Source: a virus. Taken from it: DNA of 57,410 nt. Below, one piece after another: positions 26,258-34,558 of the stretch (its first letter is position 1; each line of letters starts with the position of its first letter). Location: IMG/VR virus record IMGVR_UViG_3300037088_000263, positions 1 through 57,410 of that record; one strand, given 5' to 3'. Under the pieces are notes generated by a model. It was not told the DNA's origin and did no database searches. It was given only the letters and a program-made list of their open reading frames with translations. The translations under genes and the position numbers were made by a program.

Positions 26258-27258
26258 CGTATCACCTTCCAGTTCAGGCTCACCGCACCAGGAGTGATAC
26301 CCGTGCCGGTTCCATTACATACTGTAAAATTCACAGCCCCAGCGCTGGCGAACGGGTAGATTATCAGGCCGTCTGTGCCCGCCTTCCCATAGCCGGTGAC
26401 CCCACTGATATCGGCATTAGGGGTCCAGGTAATCGTATCGGTGGATGCGACGGTTGTCAGGCTTCCAGTGGAGGCGGTTGGCTGCACTGCAGCGGCGCAG
26501 GCGTTCGCACCGATCAGCGTTGTGCCAAGTGTGGCCGTGCCCACGGCGATTGTCCGCGTGATACTAGAAGGGATATCCGCGTTGGCAATCGCGCGAGGTA
26601 GCAGCACGCTGGGATTCGCGCCATCCGAGTACACAAAACCTGCCGTTGGGGCAGACCACAGAGTATTAAAAAATGCAGTAGGCACGCTCGTAGGCGCCTG
26701 AATTCCCGTAGTGTTTGCTGGTGGCGTATTTGCAGTCCCTTGCACCATCGCGTGCATTCCTGCGGCTCCGCCAACAGGGGGACAGTTTTGTATGTGGGTG
26801 GTCGGGTCTATCGTGCACCCACTGTCCGCAAGCACTCCGCCACTACCCGCCACCTGAATGGCATTGGGACTACCAGCAGCAGAAGCGCCTCCACCCGTTG
26901 CCGCCCACACTCCCGCTGACACGTAGCGGCACAATTGCACCTGCCCGATGGTCTGGGATGTGCAGTTCGCGGAGTCGGTAACCACGGCCAAGGCGGTAAC
27001 GGGAGGAGTGAGAGCATTCAACTGCGCCAGGGTGTACGGACCAAGCACCGTAGTGCTCACCAATAGGTTCCGTCCGACCACATTGACATTAACCCCGTCG
27101 TCGCTGATTGCTGAATCGCCAACTGAGGTCGAACTGGTGGCTTTGGGAATCTTGTTGGTGGTCAGACCGGATATCCCGCCACCTCCCCCGCTTGGCGGCG
27201 GCGTTATCTGTGCTGAACACGCGGTGGCGATAAACGCAAACAACGCTACTATCCTCAT
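26254..27258 (-). CDS. Signal-peptide fibre-like protein, 334 aa
   Basis: The signal peptide (RIVALFAFIATACSA) leads into QITPPPSGGGGGISGLTTNK, then a Thr/Val-rich middle and a compact C-terminal beta domain (GSLTTVASTDTITWTPNADI). ISGLTTNKIPKATSSTSVGD is typical of phage fibre shaft repeats. A 42-aa copy of the N-terminus occurs at 38161-38289. Residue C14 could allow lipidation, but no clear lipobox is present. Confidence 0.6.
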   Translation of the reverse strand: MRIVALFAFIATACSAQITPPPSGGGGGISGLTTNKIPKATSSTSVGDSAISDDGVNVNVVGRNLLVSTTVLGPYTLAQLNALTPPVTALAVVTDSANCTSQTIGQVQLCRYVSAGVWAATGGGASAAGSPNAIQVAGSGGVLADSGCTIDPTTHIQNCPPVGGAAGMHAMVQGTANTPPANTTGIQAPTSVPTAFFNTLWSAPTAGFVYSDGANPSVLLPRAIANADIPSSITRTIAVGTATLGTTLIGANACAAAVQPTASTGSLTTVASTDTITWTPNADISGVTGYGKAGTDGLIIYPFASAGAVNFTVCNGTGTGITPGAVSLNWKVIR

Positions 27259-27617
27259 ACGACAATCACTCCCAGGCGCACGTATTCCCCAGACAGATTA
27301 GTGCCAGTTGCCGCCTCCGCCCCAGCCTGTTGTTGCTGCCCTCCAACTACTGTGTTGACTGCGGAAATCCACTTCAGTATCCAGAATGCTGAAGACTTCC
27401 GAATCACCACGATATCGAAGTTGGCAGAGAACGAAGCTGTTGAGGAAATGAATTCAATCGCGTTGGAGCCAAGTGATCGAGAGTTGATTAGGTCTCCTCC
27501 GGTCGGAGGAGACCCGGCAATCACGGGCGCATATGATTGAGGCCCCGCCCATCGTATGCGCCCGTATAATTCATCTCCCTGCGGAGCAAACCGTCGTTCC
27601 CAAGCAGATACCGACAT
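27255..27617 (-). CDS. Paralogous virion protein B, 120 aa
   Basis: This is a tandem paralogue of the gene at 27622-27990. Shared landmarks are APxGDExYxRxRW, AGxPPTGGD and LKWIS-VxxxVGG, in the same order and spacing. The product is beta-rich and probably a small head or tail accessory protein. It overlaps the next start by 4 nt. Confidence 0.6.
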   Translation of the reverse strand: MSVSAWERRFAPQGDELYGRIRWAGPQSYAPVIAGSPPTGGDLINSRSLGSNAIEFISSTASFSANFDIVVIRKSSAFWILKWISAVNTVVGGQQQQAGAEAATGTNLSGEYVRLGVIVV

Positions 27618-27621
27618 GGGG

Positions 27622-27990
27622 TCACCCCGCCATCGTGTTGATTTGGAGTTTCACGGATTCGCCGCTGAGATCGGTAGCCGAGATGGCTTCCGTCCCTGCG
27701 ACTTGGCTTTGCCCGCCGACCGTGGCCGTGACCAGCGAAATCCACTTCAGGGTCCACGTAGCATCCGAAATGCGAATCGGGACTATCTGAAACCGACCCG
27801 TGTAGCTGGAATCCCCCAGCACCAGGACGATCATACTCACGCCGAACTGCGAAGCCTTGATTTGGTCGCCACCCGTGGGCGGCGCGCCCGCCGTGACCTG
27901 CGTGTAACTCGATGGCCCGGTCCACCGCACGCGGCAGTAGGGTTCGTCGCCGGGAGGTGCCAGTTTCCGCAACCAGTCTTTGACCGGCAT
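27622..27990 (-). CDS. Paralogous virion protein A, 122 aa
   Basis: The start at 27990 (MPVKDWLRKLAPPGDE) was chosen over a longer frame to 28026 because it follows the previous stop by 1 nt. It also gives the same N-terminal length as its paralogue at 27255-27617. The two read alike through the whole length. Location after the decoration-like protein suggests a head-completion or fibre-attachment role. Function is not established. Confidence 0.6.
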   Translation of the reverse strand: MPVKDWLRKLAPPGDEPYCRVRWTGPSSYTQVTAGAPPTGGDQIKASQFGVSMIVLVLGDSSYTGRFQIVPIRISDATWTLKWISLVTATVGGQSQVAGTEAISATDLSGESVKLQINTMAG

Positions 27991-27991
27991 A

Positions 27992-28606
27992 TTACACCAC
28001 CTCATTGACCGCGCGGACGAGCACAAGTCCCGTCGTTGGCGGAAGAGTAATCGCGCCGATTGCCACGCCGATTGCCGCCTTCAACGTCAGGTAGGTCGGG
28101 GAACCGCTCTGCGTCAGCACGTCGGCCAGACCGGTCGTCACGTCGATAACCACCAAGTCGCCGTCAGCCGGCGTTCCTACCGTGGTCGGACTCTTGAACT
28201 TCACCGTCGTCTTTCCACTCCGCTGAATCCAGCAGTACTGGCCCTTGGTGACGGTGTTCAGGCAGAATCCCGCCCATTGACCCACGAGCGGTGCCGTGAA
28301 GTCGCACGTCACGACGTAGTTTTCGTAGTCCGTCCACGCGACCGGCTGGCCCTTGGTGTAGGTGCCGGTGGTCGCTGCCGTGGTCTTCACGTACTGGAAG
28401 CACCCGCCGTACAGCGTGCCGATGGTGCTGTCGTACCGCACGCCACCGGGGTTGCCGTCCAGCCACACGCGGGCTCCCAACTGGGCCGCGTACTGGTTCG
28501 TCGCGCCGCTGGCGCTCGGGGTGTTGTTCGCCGGGTAGGCGTCGTTGATGTCATTCAGGGCAGGAAGACTGGTCCTGACGATTGCTTGTTCCACACGATT
28601 CGGCAT
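27992..28606 (-). CDS. Head decoration / capsid-cement-like protein, 204 aa
   Basis: It is the first large gene after the capsid gene. It is beta-rich, with VTKGQYCWIQRSGKTTVKFK and a GDLVVIDVTTGLADVL stretch. This is the pattern of decoration proteins (DUF2190-like) that start with a hydrophobic variable region and end with IGxxxxAITxxTTGLVLVR. A good ribosome site (AAAGGAGCC) precedes the ATG. Confidence 0.6.
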   Translation of the reverse strand: MPNRVEQAIVRTSLPALNDINDAYPANNTPSASGATNQYAAQLGARVWLDGNPGGVRYDSTIGTLYGGCFQYVKTTAATTGTYTKGQPVAWTDYENYVVTCDFTAPLVGQWAGFCLNTVTKGQYCWIQRSGKTTVKFKSPTTVGTPADGDLVVIDVTTGLADVLTQSGSPTYLTLKAAIGVAIGAITLPPTTGLVLVRAVNEVV

Positions 28607-28624
28607 TACTGGCTCCTTTTGATA

Positions 28625-28651
28625 CCCCCGACAATCGCCTGCTGCCGGGGG
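28625..28651 (-). terminator. GC hairpin between capsid and decoration genes
   Basis: CCCCCG (28625-28630) pairs with CGGGGG (28646-28651) around a 15-nt loop. On the - strand it lies after the capsid gene and 19 nt before the decoration gene's start. It lacks a U-run, so it may only attenuate or protect the capsid mRNA end. Confidence 0.35.
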
Positions 28652-28662
28652 CGGTTACGTTG

Positions 28663-28698
28663 CTATTTCGAAGACCGCTTGCGCGGCGACTTCGCCAT
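28663..28698 (-). CDS. Possible 11-aa basic peptide (MAKSPRKRSSK)
   Basis: An ATG-to-TAG frame of 12 codons in the capsid/decoration gap. It is very basic, like the 22- and 37-aa peptides upstream of the scaffold. The ribosome site (AGCGAAGA) is poor and length alone gives no support. Listed because of the parallel with the other two. Confidence 0.2.
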   Translation of the reverse strand: MAKSPRKRSSK

Positions 28699-28717
28699 TC
28701 TTCGCTTGTGACTTATG

Positions 28718-29878
28718 TCAAGCGGTGATCCCGTAAAAACTTTTCTGATGACGAGGACTTAAACAGATCAGATTGCAGGCCGCGTGCGTGCGCGCTACAA
28801 CCTTGGTGCTGTCCGCCGCCGGGTAGAAGCCCCACAACCCGAACTGGTAGCGCGGGCTGGCCGACAACCGGAACTGCCATTTGGTCGTGTTGTACCAGTC
28901 GAACGTCTCGCCCACTGTGACGACTGCCGTAGCCACCGGCAAGTTGCTCCGGGCATCGACGCCAGACGGAACGATGAACGTTCCGGTCTTGTAGTTGCCA
29001 AGCACCGGGTCGTTCACGCCGTACGCCGCGCTCGGGTAGTAGTCGTCGGGGAAGATGATGGCGTCGTTCATCTTCACGCCGGTCACGCCCCAGATGGCGT
29101 CTTCCGCGTTGGTCAGGTTGCCGCGCTGCAAGGGCTGAATCTTTTCCTTGATGTAGGCGAACGCGCGCTTGGTCGTCACACCGAGATTCGGGCGTTCCCG
29201 GCCAATGGAGGCGTCCCAGTAGCCCTCTTCCAGAATGGAGTAGGTCAGGGCACCACCGGGCGAGGTCTGCCCCGCCGCCGTGGTGGAGTCGCCGCAGTAG
29301 CGCGGAATCGAGTTCAGCGTGGAACCCACAGCCCCGTTGCGCAACTGCCCGCCGTACGTGGTGAAGATGCTGCCGTCCCACCCCGGCGTGATGCCGTCGT
29401 TGATGGCTTCGATCTTTCCGTTGATGTCGTACGGGCGATTGCCGACGATGCCGCTTCCGCTCGGCTGTCCGTGCAGGTTAATCGCAATGGCGATGTCCGC
29501 GCAGATCGAATTCATCATGTTCGCCAGGTTCAGGTTCAACAGCGAGAACACTGCGTTTGGCCCGACGTTCAACACGTCGATGTTTTCCATGTACTCGGGG
29601 TAGATCGCCGCGTAGTACTTCGGGTCGAACCGAGTGCCCGCGATGGTCTGCACCTTGTCCAAGTTGAACTGCTGGCCGATCCCGTAGCTGCTGGTCAACA
29701 GCGGAGCGTACAGGAAGGTCTGCTGCATCGTCGAACCGCCGCCGAACGTCGCCAGGCAGTGGTCCCGAATGTAGGCGAGGAAAGCGACATCGTTGAAGAA
29801 GTTATCCTGCACCACATTCGGATAAATTTCGTACAACGTAGTCGCTGAAAGTTCGTCCAGGGCCGGATCGAAAGCCAT
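28718..29878 (-). CDS. Major capsid protein, 386 aa
   Basis: The gene follows a scaffold-like protein and precedes a decoration-like protein. The length and mixed composition fit an HK97-fold capsid of the podovirus type. Features include an N-terminal helix (ALDELSATTLYEIYPNVVQD), a long central domain, and SSYGIGQQFNLDKVQTIAGT and FGLWGFYPAADSTKV near the ends. Exact family cannot be named by eye. It would form the icosahedral head around the scaffold. Confidence 0.75.
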   Translation of the reverse strand: MAFDPALDELSATTLYEIYPNVVQDNFFNDVAFLAYIRDHCLATFGGGSTMQQTFLYAPLLTSSYGIGQQFNLDKVQTIAGTRFDPKYYAAIYPEYMENIDVLNVGPNAVFSLLNLNLANMMNSICADIAIAINLHGQPSGSGIVGNRPYDINGKIEAINDGITPGWDGSIFTTYGGQLRNGAVGSTLNSIPRYCGDSTTAAGQTSPGGALTYSILEEGYWDASIGRERPNLGVTTKRAFAYIKEKIQPLQRGNLTNAEDAIWGVTGVKMNDAIIFPDDYYPSAAYGVNDPVLGNYKTGTFIVPSGVDARSNLPVATAVVTVGETFDWYNTTKWQFRLSASPRYQFGLWGFYPAADSTKVVARTHAACNLICLSPRHQKSFYGITA

Positions 29879-29924
29879 TTTGATTGCCTCTTGTCTGTGC
29901 CGGACAAACTACGCCCGGACGGGT

Positions 29925-30806
29925 TTAGTGGTTTGCCCCGGCGTTACCCGGCGCGTACTTGTGCGACAACAGTGCCTCGGTGGCGCGTTGAATCGCGGAC
30001 CCGGCGTTCTGCTGCCTGTTGCCCAACGGGGCCTTCACCCCGGTCTTGTTCGCCGCCGCCTGGAATACAGGGCTCGGCGGAGTGGCGATGCCGAAGGGGT
30101 TGACCTTCTGCTCGCTCAACTTCTGCTTGTAGTCGATCTCGGCTGCGGCGCGGCCTTCCGCCCGGTACTTGTCGGCGGTGATTTCCGCGCGCTTCGCGGT
30201 GGCTCCGAACTTGTCGTCCCACACGGCGGTCGGGGACCGGCGCTGCGCCACGGCGTCGTTCAGAATTTCCTTCATCACGAGCGGCTTGTCGGGAAACAGT
30301 TCCATGTGCTGCCGCATCACGTCGTGTAGTTCGACCTCGAAATTCACGTTCGTGCGGAAGAGGTCTTCGAGAGCGCCGATGCGCTTGTCGATGTCGGACG
30401 GAACGGCTTCCTGCTGCTGGCGCACCGGGGGAGTCACGACCGCATCGCCGAAGAGCTCCTTTTCGGCGTCGATGCCGTACACCTGCCCGAGCGTCTTGGC
30501 TTTCGCCTGGACCGCTGCCAGCCGGCTTTCGGCGGCTTCGCGTTCCTGTTGAGCCGTCATGAACTGCCCGTTCATGCGAACCCTGTCGCTTTCGAGTTTG
30601 GTTTTGAATTCGTCAAGTTCCTGCCGAGCGGCGGCGATTTCCGCCTTTCCGGAATTCATCATGCGGTTGTAGTCGGACTGTCTCAGCCCCGATTCGATAC
30701 TCTGTTGGAGTCCGGTTCCTACCTTCTCGTTGGCGATAAGTTGCTGCACGAGTTCTGGTGATGCGCCGAGTTCCGTTAATGTTTTCGATACGATTTCGAA
30801 TGCCAT
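29925..30806 (-). CDS. Capsid scaffold-like protein, 293 aa
   Basis: Highly charged helical protein with a coiled coil at residues ~45-110 (AEIAAARQELDEFKTKLESD). A Pro-rich segment and a basic C-terminus rich in Asn/Gln/Ala follow. It sits directly upstream of the capsid gene, the standard place for scaffold. No protease motif was seen, so head maturation may not use a phage protease fused here. Confidence 0.7.
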   Translation of the reverse strand: MAFEIVSKTLTELGASPELVQQLIANEKVGTGLQQSIESGLRQSDYNRMMNSGKAEIAAARQELDEFKTKLESDRVRMNGQFMTAQQEREAAESRLAAVQAKAKTLGQVYGIDAEKELFGDAVVTPPVRQQQEAVPSDIDKRIGALEDLFRTNVNFEVELHDVMRQHMELFPDKPLVMKEILNDAVAQRRSPTAVWDDKFGATAKRAEITADKYRAEGRAAAEIDYKQKLSEQKVNPFGIATPPSPVFQAAANKTGVKAPLGNRQQNAGSAIQRATEALLSHKYAPGNAGANH

Positions 30807-30852
30807 CTTGGCTCCTTCCCTTACGGGTTCCGGATTTCCTCGGGTTCCGCCA

Positions 30853-31173
30853 TCATCCCATTGCTCCGGTCGGGGGTTGGCTTCCCGAGGTCGAACTTCC
30901 TACGATTCTGACCAGCATCCGTGTCAGTCCAGCCTTCAGCCCTTGCGCTTCCTGGGCTGCTGCGGGGAACTGCTTGGCGATTCCGTCTAACGCTTCGCCG
31001 AGGGAGCGGATCTGGAGATTCACAGATTCCATTTGCTGCTTGCGCAGTTGCTCCGTCGTCATGCGAGCGCCTTGCTGCTGAACTCCCATCATGCCTGCGT
31101 AGGCGGACATATCCGTGCCGGAAGATTGGTCCTGGGGTTGTTCGGGAGACGGGAATGGTTGCGGGCTGGTCAT
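30853..31173 (-). CDS. Hypothetical head-cluster protein, 106 aa
   Basis: The N-terminus is Pro/Gln-rich and disordered. A helical middle (TTEQLRKQQMESVNLQIRSL) follows, then a Gly/Ser-rich end. Located between the portal and scaffold genes. Possibly a scaffold or portal-associated factor. No family recognised. Confidence 0.5.
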   Translation of the reverse strand: MTSPQPFPSPEQPQDQSSGTDMSAYAGMMGVQQQGARMTTEQLRKQQMESVNLQIRSLGEALDGIAKQFPAAAQEAQGLKAGLTRMLVRIVGSSTSGSQPPTGAMG

Positions 31174-31177
31174 GGGA

Positions 31178-31291
31178 CTACTTGCAGCCGCCCTTGTGCA
31201 TGGGCGTCTTTAACTTTGCCTTTTTCGCTCTGACTTTCTTCATCGCCTTTTTCTTCGGCATGTGAACCCCGAGGTCTGCTGGTTCTTTCAC
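31178..31291 (-). CDS. Small Lys-rich protein, 37 aa
   Basis: GTG start at 31291, seven nt after GGAGG. The product has a polar start, then KKKAMKKVRAKKAKLKTPMH and ends GGCK. A downstream ATG at 31261 gives a 27-aa version. The basic charge suggests DNA or capsid-interior binding; this is inference. Confidence 0.5.
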   Translation of the reverse strand: MKEPADLGVHMPKKKAMKKVRAKKAKLKTPMHKGGCK

Positions 31292-31392
31292 ACCGTCCTC
31301 CTAAACTGTGGGGGTCGGTCGCAAGCCCGCCCCCCGCGTTGCCATACCCTGCGAAGGGGACACGCCTTTCAGCGCATCGTTCGCGGGAGGGC

Positions 31393-31461
31393 TTACTTCT
31401 TGGCGTGCTTTTTGACGCGCTTGCCGCGCCGCTTGTTTTCGACCGGGCCGAATCCCAACAT
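31393..31461 (-). CDS. Small Lys/Arg-rich protein, 22 aa
   Basis: ATG at 31461 preceded by the strong ribosome site AAAGGAG. The product MLGFGPVENKRRGKRVKKHA plus KK is highly basic. It stands between the portal block and the scaffold block. The good ribosome site makes translation likely despite its length. It may be a virion-interior basic peptide. Confidence 0.45.
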   Translation of the reverse strand: MLGFGPVENKRRGKRVKKHAKK

Positions 31462-31494
31462 GGCTTTTTCTCCTTTCGCCTGACCCCAAAAGAA

Positions 31495-31528
31495 AACGGC
31501 GCTCCCGGTTCAACCCGGAAGCGCCGTT
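31495..31528 (-). terminator. Rho-independent-like terminator in the late operon
   Basis: AACGGCGCTCCCGG (from 31495) pairs with CCGGAAGCGCCGTT (to 31528) with one mismatch and a short loop. Reading on the - strand it is followed by TTTTCTTTT. It lies after the 61-aa gene and could lower expression between the portal and head genes or end the terminase-portal transcript. Confidence 0.6.
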
Positions 31529-31570
31529 GATTTATGAAGCCAAACCTCGTTGCGCTACTTCACATTCAAA

Positions 31571-31756
31571 TTACGCACCATCGGTCTTAATTGTCAAGGT
31601 CTTATTCCTCTCCGAGGCGGGCTCAATCCACTGCACGCCACCCGCCGCCAGCCCTCGGTTGAAGTTCACAACGAGTTTACCTGTCCGTTTTTCCCGTGCA
31701 GCAGTCGCACGGATATCCTGTTCAGCGGCATTCGGGAGTGTCACGACGCGCTTCAT
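31571..31756 (-). CDS. Hypothetical protein, 61 aa
   Basis: The ATG at 31756 overlaps the portal stop (ATGA). The product is basic at the start (KRVVTLPNAAEQDIRATAAR) with no known domain. It is the last gene before a strong hairpin with U-rich tail. Confidence 0.55.
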   Translation of the reverse strand: MKRVVTLPNAAEQDIRATAAREKRTGKLVVNFNRGLAAGGVQWIEPASERNKTLTIKTDGA

Positions 31757-33801
31757 CGGCTTGTGGTGATTGTGCTGCGCGTGCCGCCGTCCTTGGATTT
31801 AATCGCGGGTGGAGCGGAGTTGCTGTTCGGCCTGCCGCGCCCACCGCCGCCCTTTTCTGGAGCGCCCGCCTGCATGTCTTCCGCGATGGCGTGCTTGAGT
31901 TCCTGTTCGACGGTCCACTTGTCCATCTCCGTCACAGGCGCTTCGCCGTTGCGCATCGGCGGCAATTCCCCGACGTTCAGCCCGAGCCCCTTCATGACGG
32001 TGTGGTCGGAAATCATCAAGCCTGCTTTCTTGCCTTGCAGCAGTACGAGGTTGCGGCCGATGCGCGATACCTGCGCCTGAGAGAACGGTTCGATCACATA
32101 CGACAACTGATCGACCACCCACCGGATGCGCTCGAACGTGGCGAAGGCAGACGGCTGGCGCTTGTCCTCGCCGGGTAGGTGCGAAGGGATGATGTTGCCG
32201 GGGTCGAAGTCGATGGACTCCTTCAGCGCCCCGTCTTCCCCGAGAACGTGGAAAACCTTGTCGGCCCCCCAGAATTGCAACGCCATCGGGTAGAACAGTT
32301 GATCCAGTTGGCAGGTGACTTCCTCCCCACCACGGCAGATGTCTTGCACCACCGGGCCAGCCGATTCGAGGATCTTTTCGATAGAATCGGAGCTCGGAAT
32401 CTGCTTTGCCTTGGCAACCGCCATCAGGTCTTTCACGACGGAGAGTTTGTCGAGTTCGTCGTACAGCATCGTGATTACCTGAATGATCCACTGCGGCACG
32501 TCCCAGAACTGGACCGGGAGTAGCGGGGCAACCGGGTCTCCCATGCCGAGCGCACCCTGAATCGTCTGACCGGGGATGCGCGTGTTGATTCGCGCCATCG
32601 CTGCCGGGTCGATCACGTTGGGGTCGTACTTCAGCGGCGGCTGGAGGCGCACGAGCACGCTGTCGATAATCGCCCGCCAAATCTGGTTGATGGCCTTCTG
32701 GATCTTCCAGGTGTCGTGGATGATGGAAATTCCGAGGTAGTCCCACGGCTGGTCGTCGAAGCGCAGCGGGACGAGCGGCACGCGCCCATGCAGGTACGGC
32801 GACGAACCGTCCTTCAGCACGCAGGTGTCGGTCCAGATGACGCGGCGGCGAAGCGGGAACAGTTTGCAGTCTTCCTCGGTCGCCGTCCGCATGATGGGAT
32901 TTCCCCGAATGTCGCGCAGCCCGCTCGAAATCTGCTTGCCGACGAAGGGAACGGTGTATTCCCACGATGTGCCGGGGTCGCCCATCGGTATATCCCGCCC
33001 GGTATTGTTGATGGCGGGGTCCATGATGTACGTGGTGTACACGTCCACAATAGGCATCTCGTGGCCGATTGACCGCTGAGGGGTGGCCAGGACACCAAGA
33101 ACCCCGTTCTGTTGCGCTGTGGGTCTCCGTACGCGGTCCCAGAGCCTACCCATCCAGCCTGAGAAAGAGCGGGTGGGCACGATGATGCTGGCGAACGCCG
33201 GGTAGTTCGCCATGACGATGTGTAGGGGAATGGGTTCGGCTATCGTGACCGCGTACGCTTTCTGGAGGTCGTTGTCCTCCGTCAGCATGACCGGGTAGAC
33301 GCTGGCCGGTCCGCGCACCTTGACGGCAATTTCCCCGCGCCCCGGAGCGTAAAAGTTCGGGTCGTACCACGGCTCCAGATAGGAAGTTCCGAGGGCGCAC
33401 GTCCACTGGCAGGCTTTCCGGTACTTGCGGTCCTGGAAGGTGGACATCCACCAGTGATTCTTCATCTTGTTGAGCCTGTCCACTGAACCGATCATTTCGC
33501 GGTTCTTGGTGACGGCCTGCCCCGTGGGCTTCAGGTTGGCGACGGTCGCCACCAGATTCCTGAAGTTCATCTTGATTCGATTGATCGACAACGTGGAGTA
33601 GCCCGCCAGTTTGCCGGGGGAATCGCCGCTGAGGATGTCGTAGGCGCGGGGGATCTCGTTCCAGGCCGCCTGCCCCTCCAGGAAGGACTTCCCCGCTTCC
33701 AGCAAGGCTTTCATGGACCCCAGAGTCGCGGTCTCCATGCCGTCCGCCCCGGAGAGCACCTTGAGGTAGTCGGGGGCTTGGTAGTTGTCTATCGTGGGCA
33801 T
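31753..33801 (-). CDS. Portal protein, 682 aa
   Basis: It is the third major head gene after the terminase pair. The length and order fit a large podovirus-type portal. Features include the early helical segment (AYDILSGDSPGKLAGYSTLS then NRIKMNFRNLVATV), a YRKACQWTCALGTSYLEPWY clip-region helix-sheet, and a long C-terminal helical part ending in a Gly/Lys/Asn-rich tail. The portal ring is the vertex through which DNA enters and leaves. It overlaps the preceding 73-aa gene by 13 nt. Confidence 0.8.
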   Translation of the reverse strand: MPTIDNYQAPDYLKVLSGADGMETATLGSMKALLEAGKSFLEGQAAWNEIPRAYDILSGDSPGKLAGYSTLSINRIKMNFRNLVATVANLKPTGQAVTKNREMIGSVDRLNKMKNHWWMSTFQDRKYRKACQWTCALGTSYLEPWYDPNFYAPGRGEIAVKVRGPASVYPVMLTEDNDLQKAYAVTIAEPIPLHIVMANYPAFASIIVPTRSFSGWMGRLWDRVRRPTAQQNGVLGVLATPQRSIGHEMPIVDVYTTYIMDPAINNTGRDIPMGDPGTSWEYTVPFVGKQISSGLRDIRGNPIMRTATEEDCKLFPLRRRVIWTDTCVLKDGSSPYLHGRVPLVPLRFDDQPWDYLGISIIHDTWKIQKAINQIWRAIIDSVLVRLQPPLKYDPNVIDPAAMARINTRIPGQTIQGALGMGDPVAPLLPVQFWDVPQWIIQVITMLYDELDKLSVVKDLMAVAKAKQIPSSDSIEKILESAGPVVQDICRGGEEVTCQLDQLFYPMALQFWGADKVFHVLGEDGALKESIDFDPGNIIPSHLPGEDKRQPSAFATFERIRWVVDQLSYVIEPFSQAQVSRIGRNLVLLQGKKAGLMISDHTVMKGLGLNVGELPPMRNGEAPVTEMDKWTVEQELKHAIAEDMQAGAPEKGGGGRGRPNSNSAPPAIKSKDGGTRSTITTSR

Positions 33802-34010
33802 GGCGTCTCCGGGTAAATCAGCGCCTCAGTGATTGACGTTCCGCCGTTGCATTCGACCTTCGCGTCTTTGATGGTCTGCATGAATAAAAGAAGCCGATTT
33901 TTACGGTCGGCTTCCGCCAACTCTTCCGCCCATGCTGCCTCTTCGACAGTGTTAATCGGTCTGCCGTAATACTCGGTCAACGTGATGCGGCTCATATTGT
34001 CGAGCATCAT
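33789..34010 (-). CDS. Hypothetical protein, 73 aa
   Basis: The ATG at 34010 overlaps the FmdB stop (ATGA). The product is helical (NTVEEAAWAEELAEADRKNR) and ends after a CxxG segment. It overlaps the portal start by 13 nt. It may be an accessory of head assembly. No family recognised. Confidence 0.55.
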   Translation of the reverse strand: MMLDNMSRITLTEYYGRPINTVEEAAWAEELAEADRKNRLLLFMQTIKDAKVECNGGTSITEALIYPETPCPR

Positions 34011-34558
34011 TTCCTCACCCTGTTCCCTTCGCGGTCCCTGCCGGGGTCGCGGTTGCTGGCATTGTACGACAACGCCTCGAACTCGAAATGGCCGCTGTAC
34101 TTCGGCTTCGGTTTCGAATTGTTCTTGTCGATGCTGAATCTGGCGAAGTCGCGCATGTGCGGCTGCATGTGCGCCATCCGGTCGCGCAACTGGGAGCGGT
34201 TGGTCGCCTGCACCGCTTCCATGCCCATCTCCTTGCCGATCTGGGTGCGCTCGAATTTCTCCGCTTCCTCGCGGTTTATTGCCCTCTCGACGCCGCGAAT
34301 CTCGAAAGCGTTGCGGAGTTCGACGCGGGTGTATTCGGCGGGCATCCGTGCGTCCGGTTGGGCAGGCACGGCGTACGTCCCGTCCCCACGCGCCCAAACC
34401 ACAAGCGGCTGCGCGAGATGGTGGCGCGACACCGACGTGTAAATGCGGCTCGACGGCGCGGCGCACTCGGGGCAGGCTTGCGGTCTCTCGCACTCGGCCA
34501 TCGAAGCGAAAGACTCGAATGTTCCGTGAGCGGCACAGACAAAATCATACAACGGCAT
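34007..34558 (-). CDS. FmdB-like zinc-ribbon protein, 183 aa
   Basis: The N-terminus MPLYDFVCAAHGTFESFA then CPECAAPSSR is the FmdB zinc-ribbon pattern, with metal ligands C8, H11 and the CPEC pair. A His here replaces one usual Cys. The rest is a charged helical extension. It begins inside the 3' end of the homing-endonuclease gene. In phages, FmdB-type ribbons between terminase and portal are frequent; their role is unknown. Confidence 0.7.
   Translation of the reverse strand: MPLYDFVCAAHGTFESFASMAECERPQACPECAAPSSRIYTSVSRHHLAQPLVVWARGDGTYAVPAQPDARMPAEYTRVELRNAFEIRGVERAINREEAEKFERTQIGKEMGMEAVQATNRSQLRDRMAHMQPHMRDFARFSIDKNNSKPKPKYSGHFEFEALSYNASNRDPGRDREGNRVRK

Noticed and set aside
31301-31513. 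70-codon - strand frame across the terminator hairpin
   Set aside because: Overlaps the hairpin and the well-started 22-aa gene in another frame; composition looks non-coding.
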